Source: Ixodes scapularis
Taxonomy: Eukaryota; Arthropoda; Arachnida; Ixodida; Ixodidae
Reading direction: 5' to 3'
Length of the DNA: 64,000 nucleotides
Assembly (NCBI RefSeq): GCF_016920785.2
Contig: NW_024609884.1
Location: forward strand, 36,251,035-36,315,034
The stretch's first letter is position 1. The number at the start of each line of letters is the position of its first letter. Of the stretch, positions 22,320 through 33,404 are shown piece by piece. The position numbers and the translations under genes were made by a program. Below the pieces are notes generated by a model. The model searched no databases. It saw only the letters and a list, made by a program, of their open reading frames with translations, and had not been told where the DNA came from.

Positions 22320-22640
22320 ACTGCTTGGAGAGAGCATCATCGAGGAATTGGCATGGCTCTCGTGCCGCTCCTGCAGCTCCTAAGGGGCAGGAACGGGTGC
22401 ACTTGGGCGATTCCCTGCCCAGCACCTCCTCCGCCCATTTGGCTGGGGCTGGTCGTGGACAGGGCATGGCGCCCCATCCTCCGAGCCTGCCCAAACCAGC
22501 AGCAAAGGCCTCGCCTTAAGAAGTAGAGGCAATGGATGAGGGCACAGAAGTCTCCATTCATGCGTCTGACCAAGACGACATGGACTGGCAGACTCCTAAG
22601 AGTAAACAGAAGAACAAAAAACCTGTCATCTCCCCAAAGT
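22320..22640 (+). pseudogene. I-type LINE ORF1 3' remnant
   Basis: Frame reading GAGRGQGMAPHPPSLPKPAA then, after a stop and short frame change, VEAMDEGTEVSIHASDQDDM and a Lys-rich end before stops. A low-complexity, Pro- and Lys-rich tail like this fits an ORF1 (RNA-binding gag-like) C-terminus just ahead of ORF2. No zinc knuckle survives. Identity rests mainly on position. Confidence 0.5.
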
Positions 22641-22758
22641 GATGATGTTGATCAATTGTTGCCATGAGCGGCAGATTTGTAAGTTTTTATGTATTCCCTT
22701 CTAGTGTTACAAGTTTAACGTTTTAATTTTTTTTTATTATTATTTTGTTTTTAGAGGC

Positions 22759-25700
22759 ATGACTAAATTTCATTTTATGCAGTGGAACTGCCGCGGTCTT
22801 TTACGTAATATTGACGATGTTAATTTTTTTTATGGACAATTTATGTCCTATTGCTCTCTCTTTACAAGAGACACACCTCAATGATCATCATAAGTCAATA
22901 TTGCGCCGCCATCAAGTTTTTAGAATTGATCGCCCTGCATCTAATTCATCTGGTGGAGTAGCTGTGGTTGTCCAGAATGGAGTCGCCTGCTCTCACGTTC
23001 CTCTGGCTACGCCTCTTTAAGCTGTGGCTGTACGACTTCTTTTGGACCGCCTTATTACTGTCGTTTCTATTTATATTTCACCTAACACTTCACTGCATCT
23101 TCATGATCTTCAACGGCTGGTTACACAGCTTCCTCATCCATTTTTACTGTGAGGAGATTTTAATGCTCACCACCCCCTGTGGGGTAGCGCCCGTCAGGAC
23201 TCGCGTGGTGGGGCAATTGAGCGATTTTTATTATCTTCTGGGCTCTGCCTTATGAATACGAAAGAGCCAACCTTTTTTAGCGCTGCTCACAACTCATTTA
23301 CATCTATTGACCTTTCAATTTCATCCCCCTCACTGTTTTCTATGTTTACTTGGAAAGTTTTAAATAACCCTTTTGGGAGCGACCACTTTCCAGTCGTTTT
23401 GGAGAGTCAGGTTTCTATTCCAAGCCCCATGAAACACAGTCCACGTTGGAAACTGGAAAAGGCAGACTGAGGTCTTTTTAGCCTTAACTCGGAGCTCAAA
23501 CCTTGCATGTTTTTGCCATTAACACATGATGAAGCCACCACATACATTACAGATCAGATCATAAATGCTGCCTTTCGCTCCATCCCCCAGACTTCATGTA
23601 ACATTGCAAAAAAATGTAAGTCATGGTGGAATAAAGAATGTTCCACCACTAAGAAAAAACGGGACAAGGCTTGGGGTATATTTCGGAGATATCCAACATC
23701 TGTGAATTTGTTAGAGTTTCAGAGATATAGAGCTCAAGCTCGTTCAGTCAGGAAGCAGGCAAAAAGGAAGTCTTAGAAAAGTTATCTGACGTCCATCAGC
23801 AGCTACGTCCCAGCGAAGGAAGCGTGGGAACGACTTCACAAAGTCGAAGGCAAATACCGCTGCTTTACAGTTCCTCTTTTTCCTTCAGTGGATTCGTTGT
23901 GCGACCAGGCTAATGTGTTGGGTGAACATTTTGCAGCAATTTCCAAGTCCTCCCATTACTCTTCAGCGTTTTTGAAGTTTAAGACAGATGCAGAAAGAAT
24001 GAAAGTCAGCTTGGCAGGAGGAGCCTCTGCACCCTACAATCAACCGTTTACGATGATCGAGCTCCAAACGGCACTTAATGTCCGGAAAAACTCGTCTCCT
24101 GGTTCTGACTGAATACATTATGAGATGATCTGACACTTGTCGAGGAATCACTTGCTGCCCTTCTTGTTTACTTGAATGATTTGTGGAAAGACTCATACTT
24201 CCCTTCCGAATGGAAGCGGGCAGAGATTATTCCACTGCTGAAGCCTGGAAAAGACCCTTCCTCTCCTGCCAGTTACAGGCCAATAGCACTGACGAGTTTC
24301 TTGGGGAAAACTTTTGAAAGGTTAATTCATAAACGGCTTGTTTATTTCCTCGAACAACACAATATTTTGGACATGAATCAGTGCGGCTGTCGATCTGGAC
24401 ACTCCACGACCGACCATTTAGCTCGGCTGGAGACAATTGTACGCGAGGCATTAGTGAATAAGCAGCATTGTGTATCTGTCTTTTTTGACTTAGAAAAGGC
24501 TTATGATACCACTTGGAAACATGAAATCCTGCGTGACCTATTTATGTATGGAGTATGTGGCCGATTGCTTCATTGCGTAAAGAACTTCCTGTGTGGACGC
24601 ACTTTCCGTGTCCGGCTAGGCACTACATTATCCGATTCGTATGTTCAAGAAAACGGTGTTCCTCAGGGCGGAGTCCTGAGTGTCACTCTCTTTGCCGTAA
24701 AAATTAATTCTCTCTGTCGGGTTATACCTTCTTCCGTGTCGTACTTCCTATATGTGGATGATATTCAGATTTCTGTGGCATCTTGTAATATGTCTATAGC
24801 TGTGGAAGGCAGCTGCAGCTAACCATAAATAAAATTCCTAAATGGGCAAATGAAAATGGTTTTAAGTTCTCTTCAGAAAAAACAATCTGTGTCCCATTTT
24901 CTCTGTGGTGTGGGCTTTGGTTAGATCCGATTCTCAGTTTAAATGGAAATAGCATTGCAGTAAGACCAGAGCATAAGTTCCTAGGAGTTATTTTCGACCA
25001 TAAACTTGGCTTTGTACCTCACCTCAAGTGGCTGAAGCAAAAGTGTATCCAGACTATGAATGTCCTAAAAGTTCCTTCTCGCAAGTCTTGGGGCTCCGAT
25101 AAAAGGTGTCTGCTTCGTCTCTATTCCTCTCTCGTACGATCACGTCTTGATTATGGTGCTATTGTGTATGCATCTGCTCGGCCATCTGCATTGAAGATGC
25201 TTGATCCAGTGCACCATCTTGGGTTGCGTATAGCAAGTGGTGCTTTTCGAACATCCCCTATCCCAAGCTTGTATGTTGACTCTAATGAAATGTAACTCGA
25301 GAAAAGGCGACAGCTCCTTAGTCTTATCTATGTTTACAAAGTTCTGTCGGATTCTAGTCATCCTGCTCACACTTATATCCGAGAGTCTAGATTTTGTCGA
25401 ACCTTTGACCACGAGCCAACTGTTGTTTGACCCCCCGAGTCTTCGTTTTAAGAACCTTCGTCTCTCCCTTGGCCTGCCTTGTGAAAATGTCTACCTCATA
25501 GAAAGTGCATGTCATATTGCCCCATGGGATATCAAGCCTATAGCTTGTGATTGGTACTTCACAAGATTAAATAAACATAATGTCTCCCCACTCAATTTAA
25601 ACCGGAATTTCTTGCACTGCAAGTGAAGTACAAGAATTATCATCAATTTTACACTGACGGAGCCAAGTCCTCAACGTATGTAGGCTCTGCTGTTCATTCT

Positions 25701-26348
25701 AATTCGTTTACACATGTGACACGGCTAAATAACGTTGCTAGCATTTTTACTGCCGAGCTATATGGCGTGCTGTCAGTACTTGACCATATTATCCGGAGCA
25801 AAGTGATGAAAGCAGTTCTTTTTGTGGACTCTCGGAGCGTTGTTACTACAGCATGTTCACTTTATCCAACCACGAACAAGCTGACTCAACTTGTATGTGC
25901 TAAAGTTCAACTGGGCCTCGGAGATGGGAAGGATATTAGGTTTTGTTGGATCCCGAGCCATGTGGGCATTGTAGGCAACGAGGCTGCAGATAGGCTGGCC
26001 GCCTTGTCGCATAACATCTTACCATCACACGCATGCATACCATACCAAGACCCAACAAGGCCCAAACGGCTTCTGTGCCGGTTGAGGATTGGCCACACGT
26101 TGCTCACCCATCGATACCTACTTGTTGGTGAGGAACCACCAGTGTGCGACCACTGTGGAGACACCTTGTCCAATCGACATATTTTTCTTTGCCCTGGTCT
26201 TCTACAACAGCACAAGTTCTTCTTTCCTGAGCTTTTTAAGTACTGCATCCCTTTTCATCCTACTCGGTTCCTAGGAGAGCAGCCTCTAATATCAATTGAC
26301 CGTGTCTTAGCTTTTCTAGAAAATATAGCGATTTTACACAAACTATAG
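22759..26348 (+). pseudogene. I-type LINE ORF2: endonuclease, reverse transcriptase, RNase H
   Basis: Start at the ATG 22759 (MTKFHFMQWNCRGLLRNI). Endonuclease: LSLQETHLN, CGDFNAHHPLWGS (after a frame change near 23020) and FGSDHFPVV. Reverse transcriptase: YRPIALTSFLGKTFERLIHK, FFDLEKAYDTTW, ENGVPQGGVLS, and YVDD at about 24750 (LYVDDIQISV). RNase H: FYTDGAKSS, ELYGVLSVLDHII, FVDSRS, CWIPSHVGIVGNEAADRLAA. C-terminal knuckle: CDHCGDTLSNRHIFLC. Stops or frameshifts occur near 23020, 23470, 23776, 24112, 24822, 25295 and 25626. All core catalytic motifs are recognisable, but it is dead. It would nick target DNA and copy its RNA onto the break. Confidence 0.9.
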
Positions 26349-26455
26349 CGGAAATACTTTCTTGGTACATTGTTTCTAGTTAATTTTAGTTTACCTAGTT
26401 TGGTGCAGTATGGCCATCGTAGCTCTTGCACCATAAAACTCGCAAACAACAACAG

Positions 26456-27059
26456 AATCTTGTGGAGCAGCCGTTGGACCACCGGTGCCATCGTAATCGG
26501 GCGGAAGTGGCCTGCCTCCGTTGCAGGATTCGTCTTGGGGATGAACACCGTACGGCCCGCCTGAAGTGCAGCGGGGACCCGGCCAAGCAGCATCAGCAGG
26601 TTGAGCAGCACCCTCAAGATGGTAGAGGGCACTGCCCTTAGAAGCCGAGCTGTGAAGCCGTCTGGACCTGGCGCCGAGTTGGGGGAAGCTTACTTCCCGC
26701 AGCTCCCCGACAGTGACAGGGAAGATGTCTATTTCCCCGTCCGGCTTGGCTAACGGCTCCACAATTGGAGGTGGGAGTGGGCCAGTCATGATTTCAGCCC
26801 AAGTTGCGAGGAACCCCCTGACGTCCTCCACTCCTGCCTCAGCTGGCTCGTCCAAGACCTCTCTTGCACAGTCGGCGGGGCGCTTGTGGAACATCTCTTG
26901 TGTCTTTGCATACCCTCTACGCCTCCTCCTCCCCCGGCTCTCCCAAGGTGGTGTTCGTCTGAAACTCTGAGGCGGCGATCTCCTCAGGTCCAGGAAGAAG
27001 ACGTCCCTGATATAAACGTTGATGGGACTAGTCGGCACCAGAGGTGGCCTTCCTGGCAA
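26456..27059 (-). pseudogene. R2/NeSL-like LINE fragment (start of reverse transcriptase)
   Basis: Minus-strand frames read RRRRRGYAKTQEMFHKRPAD, AREVLDEPAEAGVEDVRGFL, then VPAALQAGRTVFIPKT and AGHFRPITMAPVVQRLLHKI. The 'fingers' motifs GRTVFIPKT and FRPITM before the catalytic motifs resemble R2-clade reverse transcriptases. The match stops where the 3' tail of the I-type LINE begins, so the catalytic centre is absent. One frame change occurs near 26630. The clade assignment is tentative. Confidence 0.6.
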
Positions 27060-28254
27060 CGGCCCAGAGTCGCTGCCCCTGGAACGTCTCCGGCGGCTCC
27101 ACGTCCACCGCCTCCCACAGCGCCTGGAGCAGTGCCTCTCTTGAAGGTGACCAGGTCAGGCCTCAGTGTCCAGGGTTCATGCGGGTCCTTGAAATCCTTG
27201 AAAACCTTTGAATTTAAAAGTAGCGTTTTCAAGGCCTTCAAAGTCCTGGAATTCTTACAGATCCTTGAAAGTCCTTGATTTTCGAGTTCCTCTTTCCCCC
27301 CGGTGCCCCCTTTTGCCCAGTGCAGAAGCTGTTCCTGCTGAAGCTCTGCCAGATCCAGAGGACAAGGTTGCTGCCTCGGGTCCGGTTCCTGAGTCTTCCT
27401 GTGGCTGGGAGTCCTGTCCCGGTTCCCGATGTGGCTGGGAGTCCTGTTCCAGTTCTTGAGAGTCCTGCTAGGGCTGAAAGTCCCATTCCTGTTCCCAAGG
27501 GTCCTCCTAGAGCTGAGGGTCCTGTGCCCAAGCATTAAGGTGCTCTGGCGGCCGAGGAGTTCCAGTCGTCTGAGTTGTCGGCAGATGTCAGCTGGGCATC
27601 CAGCCGTACCAAGGCTGCGACTGAGGGTTCTGGGTCCTCGCTCGGCACTACATTCAGCAGTGCAGAAAGGGCAGCAGGAGTGTTGTCGCCTGTGTGGGGG
27701 TCTTCAACACCACCCATCCTAACACAACCCACGCCTTCCCCAGACCGGAAGAGACTCAAGGTGTGGACGCTTGAATCCCCCGCACCAAGGCCTATCTTGG
27801 AGGCTGCCAGAACGTTTTACAGACCATTTTGTGAACTTGTACGACGAGGGTTCGACGAGTTTGTCGAGTGTGTTAGTGAAAGTGTATTTGATACAAACTG
27901 CTGGACTTGTATCAGAATCATGACAGTGGATTTTTATTCATTGTATTTACTTGCTTCGATGCAATGGTTTTGCCCTATGTTTTTTTTTCTTTTGCTCTAC
28001 TGTTACTCACTGTTTTGCAATGTAATGTTCAGTTGCTGATTTGTTTTTCTTCCTTGTAAAAATTTAAGGGAAAGATTGTTTTTGTTTTTTTTTAACAAAG
28101 GGAGAGTATGAAGATTTAGAAAAGGGAGTGTATTTTTATTTTTTAACAAAGTAAGAGTATTAACACATTTTTTAAGAAAAGGGAGGAATGTTTTTTTTTT
28201 TTTTTTTTAAAAAGTGTAATATTTTTTTTTTTTAGTTTACAAATACAAAGATGG
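27060..28254 (+). other. Proline-rich open frames of unknown class
   Basis: CCTTGAAA-like repeats lie at 27185-27285. A frame at 27275-27535 encodes a Pro/Val repeat (AGSPVPVPDV, AGSPVPVLES, RAESPIPVPK), followed in another frame by LEAARTFYRPFCELVRRGFD (27800-27860). Possibly ORF1 of a retroelement: long T-rich tracts follow at 28030-28240. I do not recognise the family. Confidence 0.35.
27405..27535 (+). repeat. About 30-bp coding-type repeat
   Basis: Units beginning GGGAGTCCTGTCCCGGTTCC, GGGAGTCCTGTTCCAGTTCT, GAAAGTCCCATTCCTGTTCC; they give the Ser-Pro-Val-Pro-Val protein repeats. Confidence 0.7.
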
Positions 28255-28385
28255 CGCCACTGCCCCATCACTGGAAGTGTGCCCCTGGCTTCTGGGCACG
28301 AGCCTTGTTTTGGTTCTCTTTGACAATACTGTTTTGGTGTCAGCTCTCGCTTCGCTTGGTTATCTTTTTTTTCTTGGCATTGGCA
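28255..28385. repeat. Dispersed repeat, copy 2
   Basis: Matches 15931-16035 (AGTGTGCCCCTGGCTTCTGG versus AGTGCGCCTCTGGCTTCCGG), again followed by a T-rich stretch. Class unknown. Confidence 0.65.
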
Positions 28386-28474
28386 CACTGGTCGAAGACC
28401 TCCTTGATAAGAAAGCCCAAGTGCTGAATTTTTCTGCATCACTAAAGAAGGCCACCGTAGACCAGAGATTGGGT

Positions 28475-28625
28475 CCCTATCAAAACGGCAAAAATCAAAT
28501 CAAGAGGCCGAAATATAAAAAAGGCCGAATGTCAGAACGCCAAAAAATCGAAACGTTGAAATGCCGAAAAATCAAAATGCTGAAAATTCACAACGCCGTA
28601 AACTACAAAAGGCGAAAAATAAATG
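28475..28625. repeat. Degenerate short tandem repeat, GCCGAAAAATC type
   Basis: About ten loose units of 12-16 bp such as AACGCCAAAAAATCGAAA, TGCCGAAAAATCAAAA, TGCTGAAAATTCACAA. Confidence 0.75.
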
Positions 28626-29403
28626 ATGTGCTCTGTCATTTCCACTTTGTTTGTTTTACGCCAAAGCACTTTTCATTGACACGAGCCTTTTTGTCTCTTT
28701 CTATAAAGACACCAGTATCAATGTAGATTAAACTGATTTAAAATTTTGTGTTTTGCTGTTGCAAAGCTATGTTGTAAAGCTAGGCATATCAGTCGGACAG
28801 GACAGCTCTTATTGGCGAGCAGAAAAAAACAGCACTTCCCAGTGTTTAGAGTACAAGAGAAGCAGCAATGTGCGGCAGTAATCATTTCACCTATTTGAAG
28901 GGACATGGACAAAGACTTAATTATGTGTTCCCAAGAGAAAGTGAAACATAGTTGCAGTTATGTTGACGTGCTGGACAAGAAAGTGGGTTCTAGACACTGT
29001 AGCCAGCCGGCAACAGCCAGGCGGCGCCAGCAGAGTGGGAGCCCACGGTTACACCCTGTCTCATAACTTGGCAAAGGGTGAACAATAAGCCCCACACTGC
29101 GTGCCGAAGGCTTCGAAATGCGCGACGTATGCGAGCGCAACCCACACATATTGGAGCATGACGGAGCGAAAAGGCTGATACTTCTTCAGAATAGAGGCAC
29201 GCTCCGGTGATACGTTCCTATTGGCCCGCCAGGGCCGTAGCTTCCGCTGTACTGGCATGTTACACGATCACGGCTTTCTGGGATACCCAGTATTTCTTGC
29301 TTCAGACACTAGGCTAAGCAGTGCCACCAGGGTAAAAGTTCACGTTTGAACAATGCAGCCGCCACTCCCAGGGATACCCAATATTTCTAGCTTCAGTCGC
29401 TAG
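28626..29403. other. Spacer with a diverged direct duplication at its right end
   Basis: GGGATACCCAGTATTTCTTG near 29280 recurs as GGGATACCCAATATTTCTAG near 29370. No gene recognised. Confidence 0.45.
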
Positions 29404-29856
29404 ATGGCGCCAAACCAAACAGCATTGCAGGTTGCCTATTGGAGGTTTAGAAAGCAAGGCGAAAGCAACGCTAGACTGATTACCAACCTTCCTATTCACA
29501 AGATCACCTCGAAGACAGTGATGCACGCAAATCATACTCTGGATATCTGCAGGGTTACAGTGCTCTGTACTCAAGAATGGATCAAAGCTCTGGTGGCGGC
29601 TTCGCATGACGCACCCGTGAAGATTGTGCACCTAGTCACGACAGATGTAGCAGCGTCTTCAAGGAAACACATTCCAAGCAATGAAGCCTTGCGCAAGATT
29701 GCGAGAAAGAGGAAAGCAGACTGCCCACACGAGCCACCTACTGTGCAGGCGCTCATCATCGAGGGAACAACTTTAGATGGCCGGGAGTTTCTGCGGTGCG
29801 ACTGCACCAGCACAGATGGAGCTTGGCTCTTAATTTTTTTCACGGACGAAAACTAA
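29404..29856 (+). pseudogene. MULE-type transposon N-terminal fragment (putative)
   Basis: One open frame of 150 codons. The C-terminal third (NEALRKIARKRKADCPHEPP, VQALIIEGTTLDGREFLRCD, WLLIFFTDEN) resembles the stretch between the FLYWCH-like finger and the DDE domain of animal MULE (Mutator-like) transposases, where a block like 'FL..D......ILIF.T..N' is typical. No DDE domain follows. The finger itself is too degraded to confirm. An unrelated small gene cannot be excluded. Confidence 0.5.
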
Positions 29857-30251
29857 TGATCTGAACGACACTCCGGTGTGGCTCATGGAGGGAAAATTTA
29901 TTCGCCGCTCTTCGAGTAGTTATACACAATTCACGGTTATCCTCATGGCCATGTGTTTCCTTTAGTTTACTGCCTCATGACTCGATGAACCCAGATGGCA
30001 AATGAGGCACTTTGAAGAGGTGTTGAACTTCGTCGCAGATCTTGGACTTGCACGCACGTAAGGAAGTGTGAAAAAAAATTGGAGGGGGGAACGAAGGAAA
30101 GTAGAGAAATCTTCTCCCAGGAAGAATTTCTTTTTGTGCGTCGGGCTTTAAAGGGACACCGCAGGTACAACTCTCAGCGCAATGTCTGTGCCTACATCAA
30201 CCTGCCTTGGAACTGGTGGAGTAACCGGAGAACTTTCCGATGTTATTGAGA

Positions 30252-30302
30252 TGCAGCACGTCTTCTCTGAAGATGAGGCATCTTCAGAGAAGACATGCTG
30301 CA
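30252..30302. repeat. 24-bp arm hairpin with a 3-bp loop
   Basis: Arm TGCAGCACGTCTTCTCTGAA continuing GATG, loop AGG, then its complement with a single mismatch (CACG versus CATG). Far longer than chance would give. Confidence 0.93.
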
Positions 30303-30451
30303 GAATCTCTGTACGTGCTTTCATGGCAGATAATTTGGAAAACGTTCTGTATTCACCAGACTAACAAGTTTCTCCGAATGTTCTGCTATGAACGTCTCCT
30401 TTTGCATCTGCACATAGTGAAATGGTCTCCACAAAGTCAACCTCAAGAGAT

Positions 30452-30475
30452 CTGCTGCTGCTGCTGCTGCTGCTG
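30452..30475. repeat. CTG microsatellite, 8 units
   Basis: Eight uninterrupted CTG triplets. Confidence 0.95.
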
Positions 30476-31904
30476 CGAGGAAGGCACAGAAAGTGTTAAA
30501 GTTTGTGCACATATGATACGCATGCATTGCAGGAATATTTTTTTTTAATGTCCTATGTCTGGTGCTGTGCGATTCTTTGCATGCTTCTACGTTACCTATG
30601 TTGCTTGAATAGCTGTGTGCTTTCAAGGCAGAAAATTCAGAGAATGACTTGCATGGCTACTGAAAAATGCTTACAGGAATCTTTTATATGTCACATACCT
30701 GGTGTTGTGCCTTTCTTTGTTGGTTGGTCCCATATCCTGATTTCTTTTTTTTTTTTCACTTCATTTATTTTAGTGTTTTCTGTATTCTTTAAAATGTTGT
30801 GCACATAATCAATATTTTTTTCCTGGCATTAGTGCGGGTAATAAACTACGAAAAAGAATGTGCATTGATTCTTGTCTCGCCCACTGCAGAACAAGCTGGG
30901 CAAAAACCACGAAAATGATGCAGATACACAAGGGTGAAGCGAGGGCAAGGGAGGGGGGGGCAAAGCGGTGGCAAAGCAGGCAGTGCAGGTGGCGATAAAG
31001 CAGGCTATGCAGGCAGAAACCGAGGTGTTATGAGGGAAGCAGTCGATTGATCTGTTAAGCGCGTAGCTCCCACCACACTGTTAGCTTAGGGGCGAGATAG
31101 AACATCCTGAACGTGCCATAATTATGAACACGCGATCACCAGTTTCTGTGATTTCTCTCACAATTAAACACTCATCAAAACTGCCATGCAGAAGAATCTG
31201 TTCATCCGGGGCGCCTACTTTTAAGACAGCAGTCTGGGCAAGTTCATTATTCATACCTCCGATGTTAAAAGCATAGTTATGACGCAGACAAATCGTCTGC
31301 TTTTGTGCGCTGCAACATTGGAGTTATGCGTAAAATGCTGTTTGTTCGTACAAACCCCGACTGCCACGAGCACAAAAATGGGCACTGCAAAAAGCCCAGC
31401 CTTAAGGGGATACACCCCCTGGGAGGGTCAACTTTTGAACCCTCGGCTTAAAATTAATGAAATTTACAGTGTAGGTCATGCTAGAGGGTGCATAACAAAA
31501 TTTCAGGTCTGTCGGTTAAGTGGGAAGGAAATTGGGGCAGCTTCTATCAGCAACACCCCTACATTGTTTAGTTAATCTATCGTTGGAAAACTATCACAAT
31601 ATTCAAAATTTTTATTTGCTAGATATGTAGCAGAATGCCAAGGACCTATGGAAAGTTCTTTTTGTAAAAAGTCAATGATTTCTATGAATTTTCTCTGTTT
31701 GGTGGGAACATCGCAAAGAAGACGTAGGACGAGGTCGAAGAAACGCACAGACAGGGCGCTGACTTACAACTGAAAGATTATTGCTCTGCAAAAAGGGAAA
31801 CACAGAAAGGAGGAAGGGGAGAGAACGAACAAATCAGCAATAACATACGGCATCACCCACGCCCACGCGCTGTCACACAAACCTGCCACACTTCCTTACA
31901 AAAT

Positions 31905-32325
31905 CTACCTCGTCATTGCAAGGGCAACAGAAGGAGTGCTCGCACACGTGTCGGCCTGTCGGCTCCGATAGACGTCATAAAATATGCTTCGTCTATCTCC
32001 CTCGCAGTCTTGTCTTTGTGACGAGACAAAATATTTATATCGTGAAATGACGGCGTGCAACCACACCTGGACCGCTAGGTTCCCCGAGGGCAAGGAACGC
32101 AAAGAAAGCGGATGTTCCCTTGCCCAGGGGGTTCTGGTACACGACCCCGCTTGCACAAGCGACGTTCGGGGTGCGATGTTTGACGTTGCACTGAACGGAA
32201 GGGCGTCCCTCTCTACTCGCAGCAGCACAAAGGTGTGACAGCTTAGATGCATGGCGCCGAGAAGACGACGGGCACCTCAAACCTGCCGGCAAAGCGCTTA
32301 ATTCGGTGGGACAAGGCATGGATAT
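31905..32325 (-). pseudogene. Penelope GIY-YIG region, left arm, core motif deleted
   Basis: Frames read SPSGNLAV-like GNLAVQVWLHAVISRYKYFV and DVYRSRQADTCASTPSVALA, collinear with the right arm. Where the right arm has the GIY-YIG core VYIGQTRRCVNVR, this arm has a deletion of about 50 nt and reads VVYQNPLGKGTSAFF. It lacks the catalytic YIG, so it cannot encode the nuclease. Confidence 0.75.
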
Positions 32326-32857
32326 ACGTTGCATAAAAATTCAAAAGCGCAAACACCAAGGAAAAAAAGAGGGGACAGGAGTTTCCGCTTTTGAATTTTT
32401 ATACAATGTGTAGACAACTAGCCCAACAGTTAATTTTGATTCATGGATATACGGAAGTACGACAGGTCTAGTGGATGGCCTTTGTTTTTTCCCAGGACTA
32501 GTATGCCCCCTAAACATCCTAAACCTACCGGCAACGCACTTAATTCGGTGGGACAAGGAATGATTATACGGGAGTATGACAGGTCTGGTGGATGGCCTTT
32601 GTTTTTTCCCAGGACAAGTGTGCCCCCTAAACATCCTAACATCCTTGCTGGGATGTTAGGTTAGGATGTTTAGGGGGCACACAAGTCTTGGTTAAAAACA
32701 AAGGCCATCCACCAGACCTGTCGTACTCCTGTATATCCATGCCTTGTCCCACCGAATTAAGCGCGTTGCCGGTAGGTTTGAGGTGCCTGTCGTCTTCTCG
32801 GCGCCATGCATCTAAGCTGTCCCACCTTTGTGCTGCTGCGAGTAGAGGGACGCCCTT

Positions 32858-33230
32858 TTGTTCAATACGACGTCAAACATTTCACCCCGTACGTCGCTTG
32901 TGCAAGCAGGGTCGTGTACCAGATCCCTGTCCTGCAGCAGGGTGTATATTGGTCAGACTAGGCGTTGTGTGAACGTAAGGGCAAGGGAGCATTCGCTTTC
33001 TTTGCGCTCCTCGCCCTCAGGGAACCTAGCGGTCCATTGTGATAGGTGGTTGCACGCCGTCATTTCATGATATAAAGATTTTATCTCGTCACAAAAACAA
33101 AACTGCGAGGGCGATAGACGAAGCATATTTTATGGCGTCTATCGGAACTGACACGTGTGTGAGCGCTCCTTCTGTTGCCCTTGCAAATGACGAGGTAGAT
33201 TTTGTAAGAAAGTGTGGCAGGTTCGTGTGA
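32858..33230 (+). pseudogene. Penelope-like GIY-YIG endonuclease domain, right arm
   Basis: In frame from about 32920: SRVYIGQTRRCVNVRAREHS (the GIY-YIG signature is VYIG here, followed by the conserved Arg), then SPSGNLAVHCDR. A frame change near 33045 leads to TPSFHDIKILSRHKNKTARA and DTCVSAPSVALANDEVDFV. GIY-YIG fused behind reverse transcriptase defines endonuclease-bearing Penelope-like elements; the reverse transcriptase is not in the window. This domain would nick DNA for target-primed insertion. Broken by the frameshift. Confidence 0.82.
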
Positions 33231-33404
33231 GGACGCGTGGGTGATGCCGTATGTTATTGACTTGATTTGTTTGTTCTCTCTCCTTCCTCCTTTCTGTGTT
33301 TATTTCTTTTTTGCAGAGCAATAACCTTTCAGTTGTAGGTCAGCGCCCTGTCCGTGTGTTTCTTCGACCTCATTCTACGTCTTTGCGCTGTTCCCACCAA
33401 ACAG

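Larger units (their letters stand above)
22320..26455 (+). mobile_element. I-type LINE (with RNase H), near complete, defective
   Basis: Order: ORF1 remnant (22320-22640), endonuclease, reverse transcriptase, RNase H, terminal Cys/His region, short 3' end TTTGGTGCAGTATGGCC and an AAC-rich tail near 26440-26455. An RNase H domain after the reverse transcriptase places it in the I superfamily or a close relative. The 5' end is truncated, as is usual for LINEs. Confidence 0.88.
29857..31694. other. Spacer with a hairpin and a CTG microsatellite
   Basis: No gene recognised. The open frame at 30182-30364 is produced by the hairpin region and has no family features. A G-rich, AAAGCAGGC-like short repeat lies at 30940-31010. 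Confidence 0.4.
31695..33404. mobile_element. Penelope-like element pair forming a 1.7-kb palindrome
   Basis: The left arm starts CTGTTTGGTGGGAAC and the right arm ends with its complement at 33404. The axis is near 32650, inside GTGCCCCCTAAACATCC and its mirror. The arms are about 955 and 753 bp; the left one carries an extra roughly 120-bp tandem duplication (32443-32640) and other sequence at 32330-32440. Both arms encode the GIY-YIG-type end of a Penelope-like retroelement. The motif CAACTAGCCCAAC occurs beyond the right arm (33416) and in the left arm (32415), as expected near a Penelope boundary. Confidence 0.85.

Noticed and set aside
21290..22321. 343-codon open frame on the minus strand
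   Set aside because: It runs through a poly-T/poly-A stretch (a long Phe run), has mixed composition and no recognisable domain or splice context. Its length is most likely due to low stop density.
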